Assembly (NCBI GenBank): GCA_937916465.1
Contig: CALFTK010000021.1
Span: forward strand, 49,500-113,499
Reading direction: 5' to 3'
Length of the DNA: 64,000 nucleotides
Source: an uncultured Bacteroidales bacterium
GTDB taxonomy: Bacteria > Bacteroidota > Bacteroidia > Bacteroidales > Bacteroidaceae
Below are positions 8,904 through 16,123 of this stretch, one piece after another. The notes under the pieces were generated by a model. The model was not told where the DNA came from. It worked only from the letters and a program-made list of their open reading frames with translations, and made no database searches. Both the position numbers and the translations under genes were made by a program. Numbering within the stretch: the first letter of the stretch is position 1; each line of letters starts with the position of its first letter.

Positions 8904-9707
8904 TCACCAATTCACCACCTTATCTACAATCTTTTGCTGTTCGCTTGCAGTTCGACGTAGATAGATACGAGTCGTTTCTATGCTTTCATGACCCATCAGG
9001 TCAGCAAGTAGGGCAAGGTCATTGAAACGGTCGAGGAAGTTCTTAGCAAAACGATGACGGAATGAATGGGGATAAACAACTTCCCTGTTCATTCCGTACT
9101 TGTCTGCAAAATGCTTTAACTGTTGAGCTATGCCACGTGTAGTAATGCGTTCGCCAAATCGATTGAGGAAGATGTAACCAGAAGAGCGTCCTTGTTCTTT
9201 TAGCCATTTAGTGGCTTCTAATCTCAGGTTCTTCGGAATATACAAACGACGTATCTTTCCGCCCTTGCTATAAAGGTCAAGATGCCCAATCAGCACGTGT
9301 TCTGCTTTGATATGAAGCAGTTCACTGACACGTGCTCCTGTAGCTGCCATAAACCACACTACAAAATACCATTCATCATAACCATCTGCTTTGAGTCGTG
9401 CTTTGAGAAACTTGTAATCGGCATCACTGATTACATTTTCCAAGAAGTTCTTCTGTTGGACTTTTACGAATTTCACTTTCAGTTTCTCTTGCTTTGTAAA
9501 TTCAAGATACTTGTTGATGCCTTGCAAACGTAGGTTTACGGTCTGTGGTTTGAAGTTCTCTACTAAATACCCTTTGTATGCCAAAAGGTTCTTTTTGTTG
9601 ACTTCCCCATAATGACTGAGAAAATACTGTACCGTCCATACATAAGAAGTAACGGTGTTCTTTGCCAAATTAGTCTTGGCCAGATTGTCTTTGAATTTTG
9701 TTACCAT
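8904..9707 (-). CDS. Tyrosine recombinase, probable hsdS invertase
   Basis: A 267-residue site-specific recombinase with an N-terminal SAM-like core-binding domain (about 1-85) and a C-terminal catalytic domain. The active-site residues are visible: R126 in TGARVSELL, H214 and R217 in HSFRHRFA, H240 in MGHESIETT and the nucleophile Y249. It lies between the expressed hsdS and the silent cassettes and inside the inverted-repeat frame. This is the usual arrangement of Bacteroidales recombinases that invert hsdS modules. It has no other evident substrate in the window. Expression is convergent with hsdS. Confidence 0.88.
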   Translation of the reverse strand: MVTKFKDNLAKTNLAKNTVTSYVWTVQYFLSHYGEVNKKNLLAYKGYLVENFKPQTVNLRLQGINKYLEFTKQEKLKVKFVKVQQKNFLENVISDADYKFLKARLKADGYDEWYFVVWFMAATGARVSELLHIKAEHVLIGHLDLYSKGGKIRRLYIPKNLRLEATKWLKEQGRSSGYIFLNRFGERITTRGIAQQLKHFADKYGMNREVVYPHSFRHRFAKNFLDRFNDLALLADLMGHESIETTRIYLRRTASEQQKIVDKVVNW

Positions 9708-9756
9708 ACTACATTGAAATTAAAATGAATACAGTATCAATATAAAGAAGACGTAT

Positions 9757-9778
9757 CGGGCATTATCAGAACTTGCCT
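9757..9778 (+). repeat. Inverted repeat C, copy at the start of the plus-strand silent TRD
   Basis: A 22 bp segment (starting cgggcattatcag) that is perfectly repeated in inverse orientation at 10754-10775. In frame it encodes GHYQNLP, the residues that join the central helix to TRD2. It marks the 5' edge of the plus-strand half-cassette. Confidence 0.85.
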
Positions 9779-10243
9779 AGTTCGTGGTGTGTTGCGCCCA
9801 TGGGAATACTGTGTTCTTTAAGCGACGGGGAGAAGCAAACAGGTGTAGAAAGAATAAATCTTGATGTCAAATATTTGAGGGGTGAGCGTGATGCCAAAAC
9901 TCTAGCAGTAGGTAAGTTCACACCAGCAAATTCACTTCTGATATTGGTTGACGGAGAAAATTCTGGAGAAGTTTTCAGGACTCCAATTGAGGGTTATCAA
10001 GGCAGTACTTTCAAGCAACTGTCTATAAAAGATGATATGAATACAGACTATGTCCTGCAAGTTATAAACTTACATCGTAAGACACTGAGAGAAAATAAGG
10101 TAGGCTCTGCAATTCCGCATCTGAACAAAAAACTGTTTAAAGAAATAGAAGTACCAATTCCTCCTTACAAAGAACAACAAAGGATAGTCGAAACCATAAA
10201 TCATGCATTTAAGCATCTTGATACAATAATGGAGAGCCTATAA
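9773..10243 (+). CDS. Silent hsdS half-cassette (third TRD2)
   Basis: An in-frame hsdS fragment that contains one target-recognition domain plus the terminal helix (YKEQQRIVETINHAFKHLD and ending MESL). The frame is open upstream through the recombination site, reading GHYQNLPSSW; the TTG at 9773 is only the first possible start. It lacks the conserved N-terminal half and any evident promoter, so it is stored sequence and not an independent protein. Its stop overlaps the end of the convergent minus-strand cassette by 6 bp. After inversion through repeat C it would replace TRD2 of that cassette. Confidence 0.8.
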   Translation: MPSSWCVAPMGILCSLSDGEKQTGVERINLDVKYLRGERDAKTLAVGKFTPANSLLILVDGENSGEVFRTPIEGYQGSTFKQLSIKDDMNTDYVLQVINLHRKTLRENKVGSAIPHLNKKLFKEIEVPIPPYKEQQRIVETINHAFKHLDTIMESL

Positions 10244-10257
10244 ACTCTCCATTATTG
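10224..10257. repeat. 13 bp inverted repeat at the convergent hsdS cassette ends
   Basis: The perfect inverted repeat caataatggagag / ctctccattattg, separated by 8 bp, is formed because both cassettes end with the same codons (IMESL or AIMESL). It lies at the centre of the 9757-10775 invertible unit. It has no T-run, so I do not call it a terminator. Confidence 0.7.
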
Positions 10258-11458
10258 CGTCTAATTGAGCAAATGTCTTTCTAACTGCACTTACGATTCT
10301 TTCTTGTTCTCCCAATGGAGGCAAAAGAAAATCAAAATTGCCTATTACGTTAGCACTGATATTAGGTTGTGCACCACCATAAGCCAGTTTTAGTATTTCT
10401 TCCACTTTTGACCGCATAAAACAATCCCTGTACGATGCTAGCAATATGGAATCATCTAAGATACGTATGTTCGCAACTCGTTGGTTCAAATATACTGTTT
10501 CTTCATATGAATAAACTCCCATTTTACCGGTTGTAGCTCCTGACATTGCGATCAACAAATCGCCCTTGGTTACAATAAATCTGTCATCTACTTTTTCCTG
10601 AATATAAACACACTCTGTTAAATCGATGGAATTGTTCACTATATTAGATATGCGTATTAACGGTACACCTTCTGTCATGTAATCATTGCTGCTAAAGGCA
10701 AAACCATTTTCAATTTTACACAAATCGGAAAGCTTACATACTCCCCATCCTTCAGGCAAGTTCTGATAATGCCCGTTATCACAAGTGATTTCGGCATTTG
10801 GATTGATACGTTTGAGCAACTCTGATGCAGGCTCGTCACTTGGGTCTTGCGCTACAAGTTTGCCTTGTATAGCAAGGTCAAGAATTTTAGATTTGGTTTG
10901 TTTGATCGCTGTTAGTAAATCTGTCTTTTCTCGTTCTATTTGCTCTATCAAAGCAAACCATTTCTCTATTTCTGCTACAATTCGGATTTGCTCTGCAAGT
11001 GGAGGAAGAGGAAATAATAACTTTGCAAAATTTCCTTTGTTTAATATTGGAAGAGTAGTTGCTGAGGCATTAAATTTTATTTCATCCTGAAAATAATCTG
11101 ATGTGCACACATCATATATGAATTCCGCTAAAATGAAATCATGAGGAATTATTGCGTTTATTTGTTGATTACAACTACCTTCAATTGTTATTAGCCCTGT
11201 TTTTCCAATAGTTGCACCAATACAAGTAATTAATACTGATTTTACAGGTAGTTTTCGAGCTTGTTCAAATCCTAATAATGAAAGATGATCACTTGCTCTT
11301 TTCACGCATTTTCCTTGTTCTAAATCTGTTGGTTTATAAAATGGTATATCACCGCCATAGTATTCAGGAATATCTTTAGAAGGGGTACTACCTGTAACGA
11401 TTTCACCAATATTCCCGACCTCCGTCCACTCCCACGAACTAGGAATTTCAAACGGCAC
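10238..11458 (-). CDS. Silent hsdS cassette with two TRDs
   Basis: A 406-residue HsdS-like frame on the minus strand. It starts directly at the TRD1 boundary (MPFEIPSSWEW) and lacks the N-terminal KLRQKILDLAIHGKL segment of the expressed copy. It contains TRD1, the central helix (EQIRIVAEIEKWFALIEQIE, SKILDLAIQGKLVAQD), a TRD2 after GHYQNLPEGW, and the terminal helix ending MESL. The absence of a start region and promoter indicates a silent donor cassette. Repeats A, B and C place it so that inversion brings one or both TRDs into the expressed gene. Confidence 0.85.
   Translation of the reverse strand: MPFEIPSSWEWTEVGNIGEIVTGSTPSKDIPEYYGGDIPFYKPTDLEQGKCVKRASDHLSLLGFEQARKLPVKSVLITCIGATIGKTGLITIEGSCNQQINAIIPHDFILAEFIYDVCTSDYFQDEIKFNASATTLPILNKGNFAKLLFPLPPLAEQIRIVAEIEKWFALIEQIEREKTDLLTAIKQTKSKILDLAIQGKLVAQDPSDEPASELLKRINPNAEITCDNGHYQNLPEGWGVCKLSDLCKIENGFAFSSNDYMTEGVPLIRISNIVNNSIDLTECVYIQEKVDDRFIVTKGDLLIAMSGATTGKMGVYSYEETVYLNQRVANIRILDDSILLASYRDCFMRSKVEEILKLAYGGAQPNISANVIGNFDFLLPPLGEQERIVSAVRKTFAQLDAIMESL
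10754..10775 (-). repeat. Inverted repeat C, copy in the minus-strand cassette
   Basis: This is the inverse partner of 9757-9778, perfect over 22 bp. It overlaps repeat B by 6 bp, so this spot is a double recombination junction at the front of TRD2. Confidence 0.85.
10770..10792 (-). repeat. Inverted repeat B, copy in the minus-strand cassette
   Basis: This is the inverse partner of 7926-7948, perfect over 23 bp. Confidence 0.85.
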
Positions 11459-11479
11459 ATTCTCATAATGGGGCGTATC
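11426..11479 (-). repeat. Inverted repeat A, outer copy
   Basis: This is the inverse partner of 7206-7259, with 20 identical bp at the outer end. Homology to the expressed hsdS ends here, so this is the outer limit of the invertible segment. Confidence 0.85.
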
Positions 11480-11517
11480 AGAAGCGCAATACTATATAAA
11501 CAAAGCACTTCTAATTA

Positions 11518-11739
11518 TTATCTTCTCCTTCTGGTGTTATTATCATTCTTCTTCTCTCCCCAAGGCATATTAGACGATGAGCCGCCTCCACCTGTTCCAA
11601 CATGAGTCTGTGCTGGACCACCAGAGAGCATCTCAAATTCGGTTATCTCCTTCGTTTTACGTTTGCACCGGCTTTGCCGACAGCAAACACGAAGTCGATG
11701 GGTCTCTTCGAGACAAATCTCGTTAGTTGTTAAAGAAAC
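11518..11739 (-). pseudogene. 3' remnant of a mobilisation (relaxase-like) gene
   Basis: A minus-strand frame, open from a stop at 11740-11742 to a TAA at 11518, has no convincing start. It ends with a Ser/Gly linker and basic tail (GTGGGGSSSNMPWGEKK, then RRRR). Gly/Ser-rich PW-containing tails of this kind remind me of the C-termini of Bacteroides relaxases, but no catalytic part is present. The base composition is richer in G+C than the neighbouring genes. It marks the right edge of the accessory region. Identification is tentative. Confidence 0.35.
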
Positions 11740-11760
11740 TTAAAAAGCGGGTAGGATTTA

Positions 11761-11790
11761 TTGTTTTTCGATAAAAGAGATATACTTTTG
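11761..11790 (+). promoter_or_regulatory. Bacteroidetes-type promoter for the DUF2975/HTH pair
   Basis: A -33 TTG at 11761-11763 and a -7 TACTTTTG (consensus TAnnTTTG) at 11783-11790, separated by 19 bp, lie 31 bp before the DUF2975 start. Confidence 0.55.
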
Positions 11791-11805
11791 TATCGTTAAA
11801 CGATA
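11791..11805. promoter_or_regulatory. Palindromic operator candidate
   Basis: A perfect 7-1-7 inverted repeat, TATCGTTAAACGATA, begins immediately after the -7 box and so overlaps the likely transcription start. It is placed to bind the HTH protein encoded by the second gene of this unit (autoregulation, inferred). Confidence 0.5.
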
Positions 11806-11820
11806 AAAAATTATTGAATT

Positions 11821-12306
11821 ATGAAACAAGACTTATCAAAACGTATGACTGTACTAACAGTTATTGTGATTCTTTTTGGCGTGCTAAGTATAGTGGCAAC
11901 GCTAATAGCAACAGGAAATACAGTAGGGCTTTTTAGCATAGGTAGCGGAACTGTACCCACTATTGATTGGGATGGTGAATTTCTGGTATGGAAGATTTTA
12001 ATGTTGCTGGGACTTGTTGTATCGGGGCTTGCAACAAATATTTTATTGATAGCATTTATGTGGAATACAGTAAGGCTGATTAAGAGCGGTGAATTCTTTT
12101 CGCATCTCAACACAAAAATATTGTGGTGGTTAGTTCCATTAAGCTTTTTAAATGACTTTTTAGGAAATAATGCTGATATGCTATTTAAGGATACATCATT
12201 AACAATATCACTTTGGTCTATTTTTACACCTCTTTTAATAGCAGTAGTGGCTTTAATCTATTCAACAGGAGTATTGCTTACTGAAGAAAACCGTTTGACA
12301 GTTTGA
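11821..12306 (+). CDS. DUF2975 membrane protein
   Basis: A 161-residue integral membrane protein with about four hydrophobic segments (near 11-30, 57-82, 101-115 and 132-152). The pattern fits the DUF2975 family. Members are typically encoded immediately before a small Cro/C1-type regulator, as here (31 bp gap). The molecular role is unknown. In other bacteria such pairs are treated as a membrane sensor or modulator plus a DNA-binding protein, which is an inference for this case. Confidence 0.75.
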   Translation: MKQDLSKRMTVLTVIVILFGVLSIVATLIATGNTVGLFSIGSGTVPTIDWDGEFLVWKILMLLGLVVSGLATNILLIAFMWNTVRLIKSGEFFSHLNTKILWWLVPLSFLNDFLGNNADMLFKDTSLTISLWSIFTPLLIAVVALIYSTGVLLTEENRLTV

Positions 12307-12337
12307 TAATCAGGTATTAACAAAATAAAAGAATGTT

Positions 12338-12541
12338 ATGTCAATAATAGTGAATGTAGATGTGATGTTAGCTAAACGTAAGATGAGTTCTGGCGAACTG
12401 GCTGAAAAAGTAGGTATTACGGCAGCTAATCTTTCAATATTAAAGACCGGTAAGGCGCGTGCTATTCGTTTTTCCACTCTGGATGCAATATGTAAGGCTC
12501 TTGATTGTCAGCCCGGAGATATACTGGAGTATCGCGATTAA
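12338..12541 (+). CDS. Cro/C1-type HTH regulator (YozG-like)
   Basis: A 67-residue protein that is essentially one helix-turn-helix domain: MLAKRKMSSGELAEKVGIT, a recognition helix region AANLSILKTGKA, and the YozG-like end ALDCQPGDILEY. It is paired with the DUF2975 gene upstream. The palindrome at 11791-11805 is the natural candidate operator. Confidence 0.85.
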   Translation: MSIIVNVDVMLAKRKMSSGELAEKVGITAANLSILKTGKARAIRFSTLDAICKALDCQPGDILEYRD

Positions 12542-12543
12542 AT

Positions 12544-12573
12544 TTTGTGGTTCTCAATTATTTTGTAATTTCG
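12544..12573 (+). promoter_or_regulatory. Promoter candidate for the AI-2E family permease gene
   Basis: TTTG at 12544-12547 and TAATTTCG at 12566-12573 (one deviation from TAnnTTTG), with an 18 bp spacer. The gene starts 32 bp further on. Confidence 0.45.
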
Positions 12574-12605
12574 CGCTGAAGACTAATATTAAGTAGTTTA
12601 AGCGT

Positions 12606-13763
12606 ATGGAACAGAGTAGAAGAGATGTAGATAGATTGGCCAGATGCATAATGATTGCGGCTGCAGTATCATTAGTGGGCTTTTTATGCTGGTTTTTCAG
12701 AGATATTATAGCATATATATTGGTAGCGGTAGTAGTATCACTAATAGCTAATCCTATAGTGAAACTGCTAAAGAAGATACATATAAAAGGTAGATATATA
12801 CCGGGATGGATGTCGGCAGCGTTGGCTTTGATCATTGTAATAGGACTTCTGCTGGCAATAATCTTTCTGGTAGTTCCTATAGTGAGCGGTATAGTTAAAA
12901 ACATATCGGTAACCAACATAGAAAGCTCCGCTAAAAGTATTGCTGTTCCGTTAGCAGATTTTAATGCCTTTTTAAGAGATAGCTTCTCTTCATTAGGTCC
13001 CGATTTCCGTATAGAAGTTGCCATAATTCAGGAACTGCAGAAGCTGTTCGATACATCGCGTATATCGTCTATAATTGGTTCGGCAGCATCGTTTATTACC
13101 AGTTTTGGTGTAGGAATATTTTCTGTAGTATTCATTAGTTTCTTCTTTATAAAAGATGATTCTCTATTCACTAAAATACTATGTGCACTGGTTCCCGATA
13201 AGCATGAAAAGACCGTTGAAAAGGCAATTTCTGATATTGAATATCTGCTTTCAAGGTATTTTGTGGGTGTGCTGGTGCAGGTAATGGGAGTAACATTGGT
13301 AAACTTTCTGGGATTGTTCTTTATAGCCAGATTAGGTTTCCATTCATCCATAGGAATAGCGTTTCTAACAGGAATATTCAATATTATTCCGTACATAGGT
13401 CCATTGTTGGGTGGTGCATTGGGAACAGTTTTCGGTTTGGTTCTAAAATATACAAGTGTAGTTCCGGTTGGATTGGATGTAAGTTTCTGGTTCTTTACCG
13501 CTGTTTTGATAGCAATATTCTGCTTTACACAGTTTATGGACAACTATCTGTATCAACCGCTCATTTACTCTACAAGCATTAAAGCAAAGCCTTTGGAGGT
13601 CTTCTTTGTAATGTTGATAGTGGGTTATGTAGGCGGACCTTTAGCCATGATTATTGCAATACCAATATATACAGTATTCAGAGTTATTGCTTTCCGCTTC
13701 TTTGGCCATATAAAAGCAATACGGAAACTAATCCCATCCGAGGATTTGATTTCCAACGATTGA
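12606..13763 (+). CDS. AI-2E family transporter (PerM/YdiK-like)
   Basis: A 385-residue polytopic membrane protein. Two N-terminal hydrophobic segments precede a soluble region (about 95-150). A conserved block of further segments includes GIFNIIPYIGPLLGG and the terminal GPLAMIIAIPIYTVFRV. This matches the AI-2 exporter/PerM superfamily (former UPF0118). Substrates vary in the family (AI-2, ions, other solutes), so the substrate here is open. It stands alone with its own promoter candidate, upstream of the acetyltransferase pair. Confidence 0.85.
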   Translation: MEQSRRDVDRLARCIMIAAAVSLVGFLCWFFRDIIAYILVAVVVSLIANPIVKLLKKIHIKGRYIPGWMSAALALIIVIGLLLAIIFLVVPIVSGIVKNISVTNIESSAKSIAVPLADFNAFLRDSFSSLGPDFRIEVAIIQELQKLFDTSRISSIIGSAASFITSFGVGIFSVVFISFFFIKDDSLFTKILCALVPDKHEKTVEKAISDIEYLLSRYFVGVLVQVMGVTLVNFLGLFFIARLGFHSSIGIAFLTGIFNIIPYIGPLLGGALGTVFGLVLKYTSVVPVGLDVSFWFFTAVLIAIFCFTQFMDNYLYQPLIYSTSIKAKPLEVFFVMLIVGYVGGPLAMIIAIPIYTVFRVIAFRFFGHIKAIRKLIPSEDLISND

Positions 13764-13846
13764 TAGCTGTGCAGATTATCTCTTTTGTAAGAGGTATATC
13801 TTGTTTTTTTTTCATATCTTCGCTAAAATTTTAACAATTTGTTCAA

Positions 13847-14983
13847 ATGGCAGTAAAGGTTGTTGCAATCGATGCAAATTCAAGACGTGAATTAAAGCGA
13901 TTTATAAGGTTTAATGATAAGCTATATAGGGGTAATCCTTACGCAGTTCCCGAACTCTATTTCGATACATTCGATACATTGAACCCAAAGAAAAATGCAG
14001 CATTCAGTTTTTGTGACGCACAATATTTTTTAGCTTACAAAGATGATGAACTGGTTGGTCGCGTTGCTGCCATTATCAATCACAAAGCAAACAAAATCTG
14101 GGGTACAAATACAGTGCGCTTTGGATGGATAGATTTTATTAACGATTTAGAGGTTTCAAAAGCGCTTTTAGATACTGTTGCAGAGTGGGGTAAGGAGCGT
14201 GGAATGGATGAAATAGAGGGACCTTTTGGGTTTACTGATTTCGACCCTGAAGGCATGCTTACAGAAGGTTTTGACCAATTAGGAACGCTTGTAACCATAT
14301 ACAACTATGCTTACTATCCGGAGCATATGCGTAAACACGGACTGGAAGAATCGGCTAAATGGATAGAGATGAAACTAACCGTTCCTGATGAAGTACCGGA
14401 AAAGCATACTCGCGTGGCCGCACTTGTAAAACAGAGATATGGTTTGCGTACAGAACATTGTAAATCGGTTAGAGAACTGGCCAACAAATATGGCAAGCAG
14501 ATTTTTAAATTGCTGAATGAAGCATACGCCTGCCTATATGGTTATTCAGAACTATCTCCGGAACAGATTGAACTATACATAGATATGTACGTTCCAATCT
14601 TAGACCGCAGAATGATATCAATGGTTGTAGATTCTAACGATAATTTAGTGGCTGTAGGAATATCTATGCCTTCACTATCGGAAGCTTTGCAAAAAGGCCA
14701 CGGTCTGATGTTACCATTTGGATGGTGGTATCTGCTGAAAGCTCTATTTATAAAGCGTCCTAAAGTGTTGGATCTGATGATGGTAGCCGTAAAACCGGAA
14801 CTTCAAAATAAGGGTATAAACGCTCTGCTTATGGAAGAACTTGTACCAAACTATAAAGCTATGGGCTTTGAATATGGTGAAACAAATCCGGAACTTGTAA
14901 CCAACACAAAAGTACAGTCTATGTGGGAGTTCTATAAACCGGAAATACATAAACGTAGAGCAACTTTCAAAAAGAGTATATAA
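13847..14983 (+). CDS. GNAT-like acetyltransferase-family protein, first of a tandem pair
   Basis: A 378-residue protein with an N-terminal region (LKRFIRFNDKLYRGNPYAVP), a central EIEGPFGFTDFDPEGMLTEG block and a C-terminal GNAT-type acetyl-CoA loop region (VAVKPELQNKGINALLMEE). Members are common in Bacteroidota and are annotated as N-acetyltransferases or hypothetical proteins; I know of no demonstrated substrate. The next gene is a paralogue whose ATG overlaps this stop by one base. The pair precedes parE. Confidence 0.65.
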   Translation: MAVKVVAIDANSRRELKRFIRFNDKLYRGNPYAVPELYFDTFDTLNPKKNAAFSFCDAQYFLAYKDDELVGRVAAIINHKANKIWGTNTVRFGWIDFINDLEVSKALLDTVAEWGKERGMDEIEGPFGFTDFDPEGMLTEGFDQLGTLVTIYNYAYYPEHMRKHGLEESAKWIEMKLTVPDEVPEKHTRVAALVKQRYGLRTEHCKSVRELANKYGKQIFKLLNEAYACLYGYSELSPEQIELYIDMYVPILDRRMISMVVDSNDNLVAVGISMPSLSEALQKGHGLMLPFGWWYLLKALFIKRPKVLDLMMVAVKPELQNKGINALLMEELVPNYKAMGFEYGETNPELVTNTKVQSMWEFYKPEIHKRRATFKKSI

Positions 14984-16122
14984 TGACTGAATCTATCCAT
15001 ATAGTAGAAGTAAAGAGCCGTAAAGAGCTTGACAGGTTTATCAAGTTCAACTATAAACTGTATAAAGGGAATAAATATGCAGTTCCGGAACTATATAGTG
15101 ATATGGTAAACAACTTTACTCCAAATGGAAATGCAGCACTTGAATTTTGTGATTTAGTGCTATTCAACGCCTATTGCGAAAACACTATAGTAGGGCGTAT
15201 AGCAGGTATAATTAACCACAAAGCCAATAATGTCTGGAACAGAAGAGTAGTTCGTTTTGGTTGGATAGACTATATAGACAATAAAGATGTATCCAAAGCT
15301 TTGCTTGATGCTGTAGAAAACTGGGGCAGAACACAGGGTATGACAGAAATAGAGGGTCCGTTGGGCTTTACCGATTTTGACCCTGAAGGTATGCTTACCG
15401 ATGGTTTTGACCAATTGGGTACTATGGCCACCAATTATAACTACCCTTATTATGCTGAACATCTGGAAGCATTAGGCTATGAAACATCAGCAAACTGGGT
15501 GGAGTGGCAGATTCCGTTCGATGTTATACCCGAAAAGATGAGCAGACTGGCAGATGTTGTGCTAAAACGATACAATCTGCACGTAGCAGAGTTCGGGAAA
15601 AGCAAATCGGATGAAGCCAAGAGATATGCTACAAAACTATTTGAACTTGTAAATGAAGCATACGCACCTCTATATGGATATTCTGCATTCTCCGATAAAC
15701 AGATAGCGGATTATGTTAAGCGTTATCTTAAACTTATAGATAAAAGACTGGTAGTTATTATTCTGGATGAAAACGAAGAGCCTATAGCTGCCGGTCTCAT
15801 TATGGCATCACTATCCAGAGCATTGCAGAAATCTAAAGGTTATATGTTTCCATTCGGATGGTGGCATTTGGCTAAGGCATTGTGGTGGAAACATGACAAC
15901 ATAGTAGATTTGATGTTTCTGGCTATCAAACCGGAATATCAGAATAAAGGCCTCAATTCAGTTATGTTCAACAGGCTTATTCCTATAGCCAAAGAGATGG
16001 GATTTAAAGTAGCGGAGAGCAATCCTGAACTGGATAACAATAGCAAGATGCAAGCCCATTGGAACTATTTTGAGGGCGCACATATACATAAACGTAGAAA
16101 AGCTTTTAGAAAAGATATATAA
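14983..16122 (+). CDS. GNAT-like acetyltransferase-family protein, second of the pair
   Basis: A 379-residue paralogue of the preceding gene with the same block order: LDRFIKFNYKLYKGNKYAVP, then EIEGPLGFTDFDPEGMLTDG, the matching FPFGWWHLAKAL, and LAIKPEYQNKGLNSVMFN. The ATG starts in the last base of the upstream stop codon (taATG), and the stop lies one base before the parE start, so the three genes are translationally linked. Function and substrate are unknown. Tandem duplication is evident from the shared motifs along the whole length. Confidence 0.65.
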   Translation: MTESIHIVEVKSRKELDRFIKFNYKLYKGNKYAVPELYSDMVNNFTPNGNAALEFCDLVLFNAYCENTIVGRIAGIINHKANNVWNRRVVRFGWIDYIDNKDVSKALLDAVENWGRTQGMTEIEGPLGFTDFDPEGMLTDGFDQLGTMATNYNYPYYAEHLEALGYETSANWVEWQIPFDVIPEKMSRLADVVLKRYNLHVAEFGKSKSDEAKRYATKLFELVNEAYAPLYGYSAFSDKQIADYVKRYLKLIDKRLVVIILDENEEPIAAGLIMASLSRALQKSKGYMFPFGWWHLAKALWWKHDNIVDLMFLAIKPEYQNKGLNSVMFNRLIPIAKEMGFKVAESNPELDNNSKMQAHWNYFEGAHIHKRRKAFRKDI

Positions 16123-16123
16123 T

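Noticed and set aside
10224..10257. The 13 bp inverted repeat at 10224-10257 as an intrinsic terminator
   Set aside because: No T-run follows on either strand, and the repeat is explained by identical hsdS 3' ends facing each other.
12554..13543. Long minus-strand open frames opposite the AI-2E permease gene
   Set aside because: They mirror the codon pattern of the plus-strand membrane protein, have low-complexity composition and no family likeness.
16070..16123. Extended N-terminus of parE beginning inside the upstream gene
   Set aside because: The extra 18 residues are the out-of-frame tail of the acetyltransferase gene; MADEALFDEN is the natural start.
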